Assembly: GCA_030512335.1 (NCBI GenBank)
Contig: JAULSU010000003.1
Span: forward strand, 4,216,001-4,280,000
Reading direction: 5' to 3'
Source: Immersiella caudata
Lineage: Eukaryota; Ascomycota; Sordariomycetes; Sordariales; Lasiosphaeriaceae
Length of the DNA: 64,000 bases
Made by a program: the position numbers and the translations under genes. Below the pieces are notes generated by a model. It searched no databases. It saw nothing but the letters and a program-made list of their open reading frames with translations, and was not told the DNA's origin. Numbering within the stretch: position 1 is the stretch's first letter; each line of letters begins with the position of its first letter. Shown piece by piece: positions 34,432 through 44,060 of the stretch.

Positions 34432-35635
34432 TTTTTTTTGGAAGTAGTGTAGGATGAGTCCTTTGCTATCATGGGGACGTCAAATGAAGAAAAGTACCGA
34501 GGACAAAAGTCTAGACAGATGTCAGAATCGAAGCCTAATTATAAGCATAGAGTTAAGCTGCGGGAGAGGTAGCAAAGTTCGGTCAGGCGCGCAACCATCA
34601 GGAAATCAGCTCATACCCCCTGAAACCACCCGTTCGATGCCCTACACCAAAAATGGCCAAAAATGCAGCCCAACTTCGGTCAAAGTGCGGCTCTGGCTGC
34701 CTCACAGCCTGCATGTTTGCCTTTGCGAACGACCGATTCTGCAGCCGAAACAAGCCGATAGGGGCGTGTACGCACTGCGGCCGGGCACCGGGCCGCCAGC
34801 AATGCCCACGCCAAGCCACATGGCCCCCTCCGACGACAAGGCTCTCCGCAAAAAATACCCAAACTGTTATAAAACGAATGGGTCATAATTGTCGCACCGG
34901 GGGAAGACGTGTTCCTGTTGCCACGGGACTCGGGAGGATGGACCAATGGCGCGTGGATTGGGGTGGTACGTTGGCACGAATTGAGGGCGTTGGAAATGTC
35001 GAGGCGGCTCCGCCGAGTTTCGGTTGGTTCGAGGGGTTTTCTCGATGCAGAAGGACCAATGAGGTGAAACTGCACCCCCAACTGACAATCGAATTGTTGC
35101 ACTATGGCTACGCCACCGTGAGGCCTACTACAGCTGGTGGAAAGTAATTGTTGAGTCATCGCGGAGGGGGCTTTGGTGGTTATTGGCTTGGTGATCGTAC
35201 ATCGAGTCAAATCTAAGATGAGGCCGACAATGAGGGAAATATGAAGCGATGAGATAGGAATGGGTCGAAAGATGTGGATTGAGTGCTCACCTGCTTTTGC
35301 AGGGTTCACGTTGGATGGTGGCCCTGGGTCGAAGTCGCTCTCCGCGGGCTGCGAAGCCTGAGACATCGTAAGGTTGAATGGGCGGCTGTCGAAAGAAGCG
35401 CGGATGAAACGTGGATTAGCTGATGTAGGCTGTGATTGCATCTAAAACTCCTAGTTCTTTGATGGGTCGGGGAAGGTGGTCATGGAATGAGTAAACATTT
35501 CCCTCGTATTTGGTGCGTGTCTCAGGTTGAGGGCATGAATCGGGGCACGCCAAATTTCCAGACCCACAATGCGTTTGTTCAAGAATCGTGCCTTCCTTCG
35601 ACGACAGCAAAGAAAGTTCGGAGAGCCCCATCAAA
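34432..35635. other. intergenic, no confident gene
   Basis: About 1.2 kb. I see no convincing full gene. A possible minus-strand first exon (35,291-35,366, MSQASQPAESDFDPGPPSNV, ending at a GTGAGC donor) has no recognisable continuation. Open frames on either strand at 34,650-35,440 have unlike-coding composition. Confidence 0.4.
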
Positions 35636-36578
35636 ATGAAGCCTGCTCGACTGACCCTCTTTGCATTTCTCGCAGCGGCGTTGAGCCCAGAGCTCTCCTG
35701 GGCAGCGTCTAACAATGGCATGGAACTCGACATCATCTCTCCCGTCGCAGGAGGCCGCCACCACGTCAACCCGATCACCAAGATCCCTGCCGTGATTGCT
35801 GTTCACAGAAAGCACTAGGCGACGGCTACGGTTGGCTCTTCCAATGGTACGCCCACATGGACGACGCGAATGGCGCTGTCATCGCATCCAACACCGCCGT
35901 GATCGGCACACCGGGGCCTTTAGCGACTCCTTCACGACTATTACGATTCAGGACAGCGACCTTTTCATTGCCATCGCAACAGCAGACAGGCTTGGCTTCA
36001 GCACAACTTCGGGAGCCCTGCCACCGGGCAACTACCTCTTCGAATGGGAGTTCTCAGTCGGTCCGTGGTGCGGGTCTGCCCCAGGCGCCGAGAAGACTAC
36101 TATCTGGAGGAACTCGGGGACGATTAGCAACTGGAGTTTTCACATTACCATCGATGACGATGCGCCGTGGCCCGAGTTTGACTCGAAGAGTTGTCCTTCG
36201 GTAGCGGGACAGGCTGCAGCTACGGCCGAGTATGCTTAGACGGATCTCCTGCCCATTATTACACTCCCTTGCGTTGAGACGACTTCGGTGACGGAGATTC
36301 CGGATCCTTGCTGCGCTACTGTGGGGCAGGCGCAAGCGGCGAGTGTCTCGAGTGCGATGTCATGGTTGGGCAATGGAGTGTTGCCAATGAACACAGGAAG
36401 TCGCTCAACGGCTGAAGGGCCTCGCACGGCAACCGCAAGGACTACGGTGTCAGGAGTAACAACCGCAACGAGTATACATGCAACTTCAGCAGGACTCAAG
36501 CTACAGGGCGTCGATATGGGGCATCTGGGACTACTTTCGGGTGCGTTTTTGGTTATCATTCAGACATCGATGGTTTGA
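35636..36578 (+). pseudogene. secreted GPI-anchored DUF7136-like protein, inactivated
   Basis: ATG at 35,636 opens a signal peptide (MKPARLTLFAFLAAALSPEL, cleavage after about residue 25) and a mature start MELDIISPVAGGRHHVNPIT. The region then continues in other frames: KALGDGYGWLFQWYAHMDDA, FSDSFTTITIQDSDLFIAIA, GNYLFEWEFSVGPWCGSAPG, then a Cys/Thr/Ser-rich part and a hydrophobic tail (LGLLSGAFLVIIQTSMV) typical of a GPI-anchor signal. Lesions: a frameshift near 35,812, another near 35,922 and an in-frame TAG at 36,237. The layout matches fungal DUF7136 secreted proteins as I know them. No splice-site pair explains the breaks. Confidence 0.7.
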
Positions 36579-36690
36579 GTGAGCAAATTCTTCAACAGAA
36601 TCCTTGGAACTATCCAGCAATATGGCTACCCTGACTGAAAATGTGAGGCCACCTCCATCCTGAATCCTATTCAAGGTTCCTATTCTCGAT

Positions 36691-37735
36691 TTATTTCTCC
36701 CTCATTAAGCGGTTAAGGAGAGCGAGCGCAAACTCACTCTCTCCCGAAGCCGACTCCCGAAGCAAGGGGTCCTTCGAGAGTTTTTCGGAATTGCGAAAGG
36801 TGAGCTCTACTAAGTCCTCTTTGATCTTGTCAGGGGCATCCTGCCGATAGCAGTACTCTATAAGCTTAAGGCATTCCTCGCCACTTTCCAGCAGGTTGGG
36901 TTCCTCGTGAAGGTTTTGAAGAGCCAAATCCTGCAACTTATCGATTCCATGGCGAGCGGAGAAGACAAAGACCTTGGCATACTCAAGGGCAGCGTCGGCC
37001 CATGATCGCAGCCCGGATGTTTGCGCCATTCGTTTTACCGGTCTCTCCTCTTGTCGTTGTTCTTGTCGCGGCCGTGCTCCAGGGGCGTAATATCCCGGGT
37101 TCGCAGTCGTCGCGGTGTATGGACCGTATTTCGGGATTGGAATGTACCGCACGGGCGCAGGGCTTTGGAATGAATAAGACAGTGAAGAGAGATACTATGG
37201 GAGTGGACTTGGCTGTGCGTACGACGCCGGGGGCCTTGGGTACAAGGTAGCCATCGGTATGGCGAACGATTGTTGTGGCTCTGTCACCCGACTCGAAGGC
37301 TTTTCGGGGCTGCCCAGGTCGTAATATCCGGCGTACGTATGTCATCGATTTTTGTGTTTTTTTTTAACTTTGGCGGCACTCAAATCCGTGGCTCCACTGT
37401 CTCCACGGTCGCCATGTTCTCGTTTTCCCACACTGCGCGAAGAGAAAGAATGTGTTTTCGCTCAGACTCTAGAACAACGCGGGAGTCTCGTGTCTCATCG
37501 AACGCGCTGTTGATGAGCTTACCAAGGGTCGGGCTCTGCGCTGAGATCAGAGTCGAGTGGAGGGTGATCACGCGCTTGTTGGGGCCGATGATGAACTGGT
37601 ATGGCTTTGACGAGATGATTCCTTGTTAGACTCTGAGACGCGGTATTAGGAATCTGGGGTGAAGGGCACACGCTCTTCAGACGAAAGATTGTCCATCTTG
37701 TCCGTGTTGTCTAGGGTGGATTCCATGTTGCCCAT
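36691..37735 (-). pseudogene. BTB/POZ-domain protein relic, copy 1
   Basis: ATG at 37,735 (MGNMESTLDNTDKMDNLSSE). A plausible intron (GTGTGC donor, CTAAC branch, AAG acceptor at about 37,623) joins it in frame to IISSKPYQFIIGPNKR and LHSTLISAQSPTLGKLINSA, a BTB core. The frame shifts near 37,465 after VVLESE, where related copies read LESVSEETFALF. Downstream, a Tyr/Pro-rich linker (NPGYYAPG) has a stop near 37,195. The helical C-terminus is AKVFVFSARHGIDKLQDLAL, then LIEYCYRQDAPDKIKEDLVE, ending at 36,691. Such proteins usually act in protein-protein contacts or as Cullin-3 adaptors; this copy looks dead. Confidence 0.7.
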
Positions 37736-37956
37736 GTTGGGGGGGTGTAGGTACTTCGAAAGGGAGTCCTGGAGTAAGTTCGCATTTTTATGCCTGGGGA
37801 AAAGAAACCTTCTCCTGAAACCTAGGCACTTACAAGGCTCAAAGTTTTGATGACACGTCATATTTGAGGTTCGTCGGCAGGGTCAAAAGACCCACGAACC
37901 TTCACATGAAGACAATATAGACGAGTTCGCCACCAAGCTGGGAAGTTTCTTCCTAT

Positions 37957-38764
37957 CTAAACTCTATCACACTCTACCAATACCAAGCCGTCAAGTGTCA
38001 ACTCCAGCAGTGAATCTTCAATCTCACAATGTCTAGCCACCAACCCCTGAGACTCTGCATTCTCCCACAGATCCGTCAACCAACACTCCACCCACAGAAG
38101 CAAATGTGACTTGAGCGTATCCGGCGCTGGCTCGGTGTAACAATAGTCGACAAGCTTCCCCATAACTTCCGAGTCCATGTCGGAGGTGACCTTTATCGTC
38201 ACAAGTCCCGTGCTCAACTTGTGCAACGAAAGCTGTGCCAGCTCTTTCACGCAGCAACAGTCCGCGAAGACGTAGACGTGAGCGCGTGGTGAGAGGAGCT
38301 CGTCGGTGATCAGAGTCGAACTTCTCGGACGCATTGACTGGCTCGTCTGGTTGATTGAGCACCATGCGACCCTTCTAACCTTTTCCCAAAGCTCGATAGT
38401 CTGGCGCTCCCTCGGTGTGTTGTCGAATTCAGGGGAGTTATAAGTTGGTGCCCTGGGAGAGACAAGGGGCGCTCCCACTGGCGTCTCCCGCAGTTCGTTT
38501 CTCGACTCCGTTTACAGTCTAGTTTTTGACTGTCTTCAGGTGGTAATTGCTAGTGCGGGCGTACTGGGTGAAGAGGGCAAAGGTCTCTTCAGAGACAGAT
38601 TCGAGTACAGCATGCCGGTCTTGGGCCTCTTTGAACGGACCATGAACGAGGCGGTCGAAGGCGGGTGACTGGATAGCGAAAAGGGCGAAATGAAAAATTC
38701 TCGACGGTTGGCGCCAAAGGTGAAATTGTAGGGTGTCGAAGAGGTTGAGCCTATCGGCACATGT
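37957..38764 (-). pseudogene. BTB/POZ-domain protein relic, copy 2
   Basis: The recognisable part begins after an apparent acceptor (TGCTAAC branch, GATAG at about 38,746) with TPYNFTFGANRREF. It then shifts frame in a T-run (five T where six are expected, near 38,700) to ALFAIQSPAFDRLVHGPFKE and VLESVSEETFALFTQYARTS. A stop at 38,519 separates this from the C-terminal half (RAHVYVFADCCCVKELAQLS, then GKLVDYCYTEPAPDTLKSHL), which runs to 37,957. Same strand and same architecture as copy 1, so probably a tandem duplicate. Confidence 0.65.
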
Positions 38765-38779
38765 TAGCATCATGCCCGA

Positions 38780-39447
38780 GATTTATGTCGAAAGCAGTCA
38801 TACTCCTTAAAGCTTAGAGAATCCATATTCGGGTCAGATTACCCAGGTCATGGGCTAGTCCCTAAGTCGAGGATTAAGTTGAAATCCGAGGTTGGCTCGA
38901 ATGAGGAATTTGCTGAAGTTTCGTGGATTTGGGCACGAAGCGCCATGTTTTGCGGTCCTGGGCTTAGTTGATCACTTTTGAGGCTCGGCGTAGACATCGC
39001 CCATGAATCAGCGTCAGAGTTTTTTCTCTTGGCGTCGAGATCAGAATGAGCGAACCACTTTAAAATTCATAACTACAATGCTATTTCGCTAAGGGCTGGC
39101 GAATGGAATCCTCCGGGGAATACTTTCACAAGATACTGACAATATGACTACTACAATAGTTTTTGCAAGTGGGTATATATCAAGCGAAGGCCGAGTGTCC
39201 TGCTAAAGGCCCGGGGGGGGGGGGGGGAGGCGAGATACATGTAATGGGGAGCGAGCATCATGACAACAAGCAAACAATCTACTTGACCTATGATTGGAGG
39301 CACCAAACAACAATTGAATGCAAACCGTGTCACCAATGTACAAACCTAAGGCGCCTCAACTCCAAGCTCCCTACAAACAGAGACCGAAGGGGATGGCTAG
39401 CCCGCGATGAGACAGCGTCTTGTAGAGGAAAGTTCCATCGCCCTCTT
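38780..39447. other. intergenic; includes a 15-G homopolymer
   Basis: No gene seen. A run of 15 G (39,213-39,227) preceded by CCC is the main feature. Long plus-strand frames beginning here are the mirror of the coiled coil encoded on the other strand at 39,448 and beyond. Confidence 0.5.
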
Positions 39448-40701
39448 CTACATGACAACACAAATCTGCCACCTCGTCTTCTTCAACTCCTCCTTCTCCT
39501 TCGTGTTCTTCTCGCTCTGCTCCTCCAACTTCTTCAACCTCTCTTGAAACTCCGCCTCTTTCTTTTCTCTCTCCCCCTTTTCCCTCGCCTCCCACTCCTG
39601 CCTCTCCTTTTCTTTTTGTGCCTCCCACTCTTGCCTCTCTCTTTCTTTCTCTGCCTCTCTCTCCTGATTTTCCCTCTCTTCCCTCTCCTTTCTTTCCTCT
39701 CTCTCCTTCGCCTCCTCTGCCTCCCTTTCCAGCTTCAGACGGGCGATCTCTTCCTGCAGCGCCTTGATCTGCTCGTTGAACTCCCTCGCCTGCGCATCGA
39801 TTTTCTCCTCCAGCACCTTCCCAACCCTGGTCTCGATCAGAGGTGTACCGTTCGCCATCTCTTCCTGAATTTGGAATGTCCCAGGTGCTTTCTGCGCCAG
39901 AATATGCCGCACGATTCTCGTCGCCGAGACTGATCCATCATCCTGACGCATCACGCGGCAGCCATGCTGCAGCAACCCTCCCCAGAACTGCTCGTTCGAT
40001 ATCAACTCCTCTTCCCTCTTCTCGGCTTTCTCTCGCGGCATCAGGTCCCACATGGTGGTAGCCAGCACCACGGATGAAAGGGCCTTCTCCCCACAGAGCT
40101 CCTTGAAGAGACGGATGTTGGTGACGCCCGAGCCGCCGACGCGGTTATCGGTGATGGCGTGGAGGTATACGATGCCTGCCAGTTGGACCTTGTCGTCGTA
40201 GGACTTCTTGAGCCAGGCGGCGATCTCACCGAGGATCTCGGTGTCGGTGCGGGTTGTGTCGTCGAAGCCGGGGGTGTCGATCAAGTAGATGTTGCGGCCT
40301 TCGAGGAAGGCGGTGTGGATGCTGATGGTGGCGGTACCTGGTTGGGAGATGTGAGTGGACTGCAACTTTGGTTGGAAGGAGACGGGGAGATGGGGTTGGC
40401 TTACATGATTTGACACCGTCGCCAACGACTGCTGTTCTTGAGAGGTGGGAGATGAACTTGCTCTTTCCCACCCCGGTGACGCCCATGACAGCAATTACGG
40501 TGTCATCGGGTCTTCGATGGATTCTTGTCAGCGCACGCCCGTAGATCCGAGTTTCTCGAAAAGATCAACTCACCCGATGTTCGGGAGCGGGACCGGGGCC
40601 GGTTCGTTCTTGGGCCCTTCCTTGGTGAGCTTGTTCTTGGAGCTGATCTGGGATCGGATCCTCTCCAAGGTGGAGCGTCGGGGCATCGGTCTCTCGGTCA
40701 T
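39448..40701 (-). CDS. AIG1-like P-loop GTPase with charged coiled coil and CaaX box
   Basis: Three exons: 40,574-40,701, 40,405-40,511, 39,448-40,337 (374 aa). Introns of 62 and 67 bp have GTGAGT/GTAAGC donors. Seen: G1 GVTGVGKSKFI (~residues 54-64), G3 LIDTPGFDDTTRTDTE (~100-115) and, where G4 NKxD is expected, LATTMWDLM, a variant shared with the neighbouring paralogue. From about residue 235 to 365 the protein is a very long E/K/R-rich coiled coil (repeated REREERE, EWEAQKEKERQ). It ends WQICVVM: CVVM is a CaaX prenylation box, so the protein is probably farnesylated and membrane-bound. Family: P-loop GTPases resembling AIG1/IAN types, expanded in fungi; cellular role unknown. It is divergent from the GTPase at 41,342 with a 640-bp shared upstream region. 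Confidence 0.85.
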
Positions 40702-41341
40702 TGTGAATGGTGTGTATCCAAAAGTCCGCAAGCAATTGCAATCGAAGTTTTGTGCAGATAGACGAGCTAGGACGAGAATGGGAGCGGGTTCTTATGCTCC
40801 AATCTTCGAGTCGTTGGGTGCTCCATGTGTCGCTGTCCCAATTGCAACGAAAAAGTCGTGCACACTTGGGCGTTTGAGGCGCGCCTCACTCCCTCGGGTC
40901 GTTTTGCCCGTTCATCGTGTTGTCAATCTTGCATTGACAACGAATTGACACGTTGGTTAGTCATTGGGCATTTGGCGCTTCTTGTTGGCGTTGGCGTGGC
41001 AGACGTGCAGCGCTGCGAGTGGCTCGCTCCTGCTCGCCTTGGGCGCCCGGAAATTTCTACCCAACCACCAAGGTCTGCACCGCCCGTTGCGCGGAGCATG
41101 TGAACTGTGGGGATGACGGAAACGGCCAGCGATCTGCAAATGTGCAAAACCCCGTCAAGGAGCCTAATTCGGTGATAGCACCAAACTGCGCATCGTTTCG
41201 CGGACTGAGATGTAATGACTCAAATCACTGCCTGACGCAGGGGCGCCATTGACCTTCGACGGCACCTCCTCCACTTGCGTCCGTTGCAGAGCTTTCTCAC
41301 TGCCTTGACGCAAGCAACACCCTCACCGTTTCACCTACAGC
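40702..41341. promoter_or_regulatory. bidirectional upstream region between two paralogous GTPase genes
   Basis: 640 bp lie between divergent start sites. It should contain both promoters and the 5'UTR of the plus-strand gene, whose first exon ends ..AGCAT at 41,343. No TATA box stands out. Short open frames here do not resemble known proteins. Confidence 0.5.
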
Positions 41342-42453
41342 ATGTGAGTATCAATGCGATCCAACAGCGGAAATTGCTAACGTATTCCGCAGGGAGGGCC
41401 TCGGTGTTATTCTCCTGATGGGCATGACAGGTGCCGGGAAAAGCACCTTCATTTCCCGCTTGAAAACCTCGGGCAACCCGATCCAAATTGGCCATGGCCT
41501 TGAATCCAGTAAGCTATTCCCCCTCTCTCTTTTCGTCAGCATCTGGCTGATGGGACTTAGAAACGGCCGATGTCGCTGTTTACGAGGCAAGGTCGCCAAA
41601 GAACCCCAGACAACGGGTTCTTCTGGCTGACACACCAGGCTTCAACGATACCGTCCGCTCCGATACAGACGTCCTACGAAACATCGTCACACCGCTGTAC
41701 GAACTGCAAAAGAATGGCCACCACGTCCTCGGCGTCATATATCTACAAAACATAATGAATTCGAGACTCGCCGGCACGGCACTCAAGATGCTGAAAGTGC
41801 TGCAGCAGTTCTGCGGAAAGGAGAACTACGGCAGGATCGTCTTCGGCACAACCATGTGGGAGGATGCTGGCTACACGCCTCAGGGGAAACTGGCTGCATG
41901 TCGCCGTCAGGAGCAACTCGAGCGGGAGTTCTGGAACGACATGTTTGTGGGCCACGGCGGAGTGGTTGAGCATGTTCGAGACAACCGAGACTCGGCCGGC
42001 CACGTTCTCAACCACTTCTTCGAGGAGTTCGGCCGGCTGAAGAGGCCGGATCGAGAACGGCCACTGCTAGTGTTCGAGGAGATGATCAACGGAAAGTCTC
42101 TGGAACAGACTGGCGCCTACCGGAGTGTGTATGAGGAACAAAGAGAGTTGAGACACCGAAAAGAGCGGCATCTTGCGGACCTGGAGGAGCAGCTGCGTCA
42201 GCTGGATCGGAGTAGCAATCCTCTCGCGTATGGGTTTTCACACGAAGTTTCGAATAGGCTTGGTCAGCCATCAGAAAAGAAGCAACCAGAAAAGGGCCTC
42301 CGAGGGTCTAGGTTCTCTATGTCCAAGTTGTGGGGTAAGATCAGATCTTCATCTCCGAACCGCGCCCGGGACCGCGAAGCAGACACGGGAGCGATCACGC
42401 AACCCGGGACGAAAACATGGATGGGTTCACGGCTGAATCTGGGAGGGCGTTGA
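41342..42453 (+). CDS. AIG1-like P-loop GTPase, start codon split by an intron
   Basis: No ATG lies in a suitable position before the P-loop unless the 49-bp intron 41,344-41,392 (GTGAGT, branch GCTAAC, GCAG) is removed. Removal joins AT (41,342-41,343) to G of exon 2 and gives MEGLGVILLMGMTGAGKSTF. Exons: 41,342-41,343, 41,393-41,508, 41,561-42,453; these sum to 1,011 nt, 336 aa. Seen: G1 GMTGAGKSTF (~10-19), G3 LLADTPGFNDTVRSDTD after intron 2, G4-like FGTTMWEDAG. A short charged helix (RHRKERHLADLEEQLRQLD) and a basic Ser-rich tail follow. No CaaX box. An alternative start at 41,418 (MGMTGAGKS) would lose the first beta strand. Paralogue of the minus-strand gene at 39,448-40,701. Confidence 0.82.
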
Positions 42454-42616
42454 TCAGCTATCTGAATTAATGCAAAACAAAACTGTTCACCTCCTTCCAA
42501 CGAGGGCTTCGCCTGTGCACAAACCACTTCCGTAAGCCCTGAACGGTTCGCACACGAGCATGCATTCTAGTCCCCTTCATCAATAAAACTCACTCCCTCG
42601 CCCCTGTCTGACACCC

Positions 42617-43013
42617 TCACAGGAGATCATCATCGGTATCAGGCTCGGGCAAAGGGTCTTCTCAACCTCAGCCAACTCCTTCTGAAACCCAGCAAGCAGG
42701 TCCTCATACACAACAGCTTCAGGAGGCGCCAACGTAGGAGTGTCGACAAATTCCTTGAAAGTATTATTAGGCGGGGTCGACTTACCGTGGTGAAGACAAG
42801 GGGGTAAACAATGGCGTCGACGGCGGTGATGTACCTTTTCTCGAGGTCGCCTGTTGAGTGACGCTTGATAAAGGCAGTCTGTGGGATGAAGGGGCGAAGT
42901 CAGCGTGTCCAGGGGTCAGCAAGGAGGATGGGTATCCAAGTGAGTAAACTCACCTTTCCAAAGCCGCCATCGCCGACGATGACCAATTTAAAGGTCTGAG
43001 CCTCCAGGGCCAT
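42617..43013 (-). pseudogene. Ran (Gsp1-like) GTPase duplicate lacking its core
   Basis: Exon 1 (42,954-43,013) encodes MALEAQTFKLVIVGDGGFGK, close to the Ran N-terminus and P-loop, though GDGGTGK has become GDGGFGK. A 75-bp intron follows. Exon 2 (42,786-42,878) encodes AFIKRHSTGDLEKRYITAVD and VYPLVFTT (Ran switch I region). The next recognisable stretch is already the C-terminus, KEFVDTPTLAPPEAVVYEDL, so the DTAGQE, NKxD and SAK motifs (about 120 residues) are missing. After EVEK the acidic tail PLPEPDTDDDLL is in another frame, a further frameshift. With G3 to G5 gone it cannot act as a GTPase. The true Ran gene must be elsewhere. Confidence 0.8.
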
Positions 43014-43844
43014 GATATATCGATGCTTTTTGCATTTGGTAACAGGAGGGTGAAAGCAGGACTGGTACAAGTACTTAAAGGTCATATGAACCCTGCTCAT
43101 CTCGAGCCTCAAGGGCATTATTAGCGCCAATCCAACGCCCACCAACCTACTGAGCTGACAAATGATCAAACCATGTCAGCAAAACACCTGTGTTATGCGA
43201 GCGCAGGCTGGAAGGCAGACGCTGACTCACCCGTGGGTGGCCAGAACCGCCAACCAGGGCACGCGTTGGTCAACGCTTTGACTCTTCTCCCTGCCAAACA
43301 CCGCATAGGCTGACAACGGTTTGGGCTCATGTCTTCTTGACGTAGCATAAGAACGGGAGCGCACTGGGCCAAATAGTTTTGCAGTGCTCTCCTGTGGCCG
43401 TGGGGGGCTCGCGATTCGGAGTACCGCATCCAAAGCTGTCCGTGGAATCACGGGAACGAGGCGCCGCAAATATCGCAAGACGAATAATTTCCACATCCTC
43501 ACGGGCACTCTGGGGCTGGGCTTTCTATGTGCGTGCTTGCTTTCGGTAATATCTTTGGCTGGAACCCCATGGTTGGCTGTGGCTGTTGTGGAAGAAGTGG
43601 TATACAAGAACGAATGCTGTTTTGCAGAAGTTCTACATAGTCATCATTTAAATGACGCGAGGAAACCAAGGGAGTGCCTGATGGAGGGACCAGGGCTGGC
43701 TGTACCACGGAGAAAGAGCGGCCGAGGGTAAAGTAAACAATAGGATTGTTGGTATGCCCCACCCCCCCATTCCGCGTCGCTGCTGCAGGAATTTCCCAAA
43801 TTCCACCTCATTTTCTGTCCGTCGAACTTTGCGTGCCGTGGATT

Positions 43845-44035
43845 TTACCGCGGACGCTTTCAGGGTAGCAGGTTCTGCCTGACCTGATTTGTACGGCTTC
43901 GCAAAACTGAAAATTGACGAGGCGGTCCGGAGCTGGAGATTGTGTGGCGACAAGGGCGCCATGGAGCACGAATTCGCGCTTGTTGGGTCCCACGGTGAAC
44001 TTGTATGGTTTTGAGGAGATGATGCTGCTGCTCGG
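43845..44035 (-). pseudogene. BTB/POZ fragment, copy 3
   Basis: On the minus strand IISSKPYKFTVGPNKREFVL and HGALVATQSPAPDRLVNFQF repeat the BTB core seen in copies 1 and 2. The match ends after about 60 residues (CEAVQIRSGRTCYPESVRGK). No intact C-terminal half was found nearby. It is an isolated fragment separated from the other copies by the two GTPase genes. Confidence 0.6.
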
Positions 44036-44060
44036 AGGGGTCAGCCTTCATGAGTGACAA

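Noticed and set aside
34680..35441. 253-codon minus-strand open frame
   Set aside because: No domain, overlapping frames on the other strand, no conserved-looking segment; only its first 25 codons could be an exon.
35812..35830. Breaks in the DUF7136-like gene explained by introns
   Set aside because: The interval between the mismatched frames is too short and lacks a GT..AG pair of usable length.
39163..39933. Long plus-strand open frame rich in Leu/Pro/Phe
   Set aside because: It is the mirror of the Glu/Lys-rich coiled coil of the minus-strand GTPase; composition is explained by that gene.
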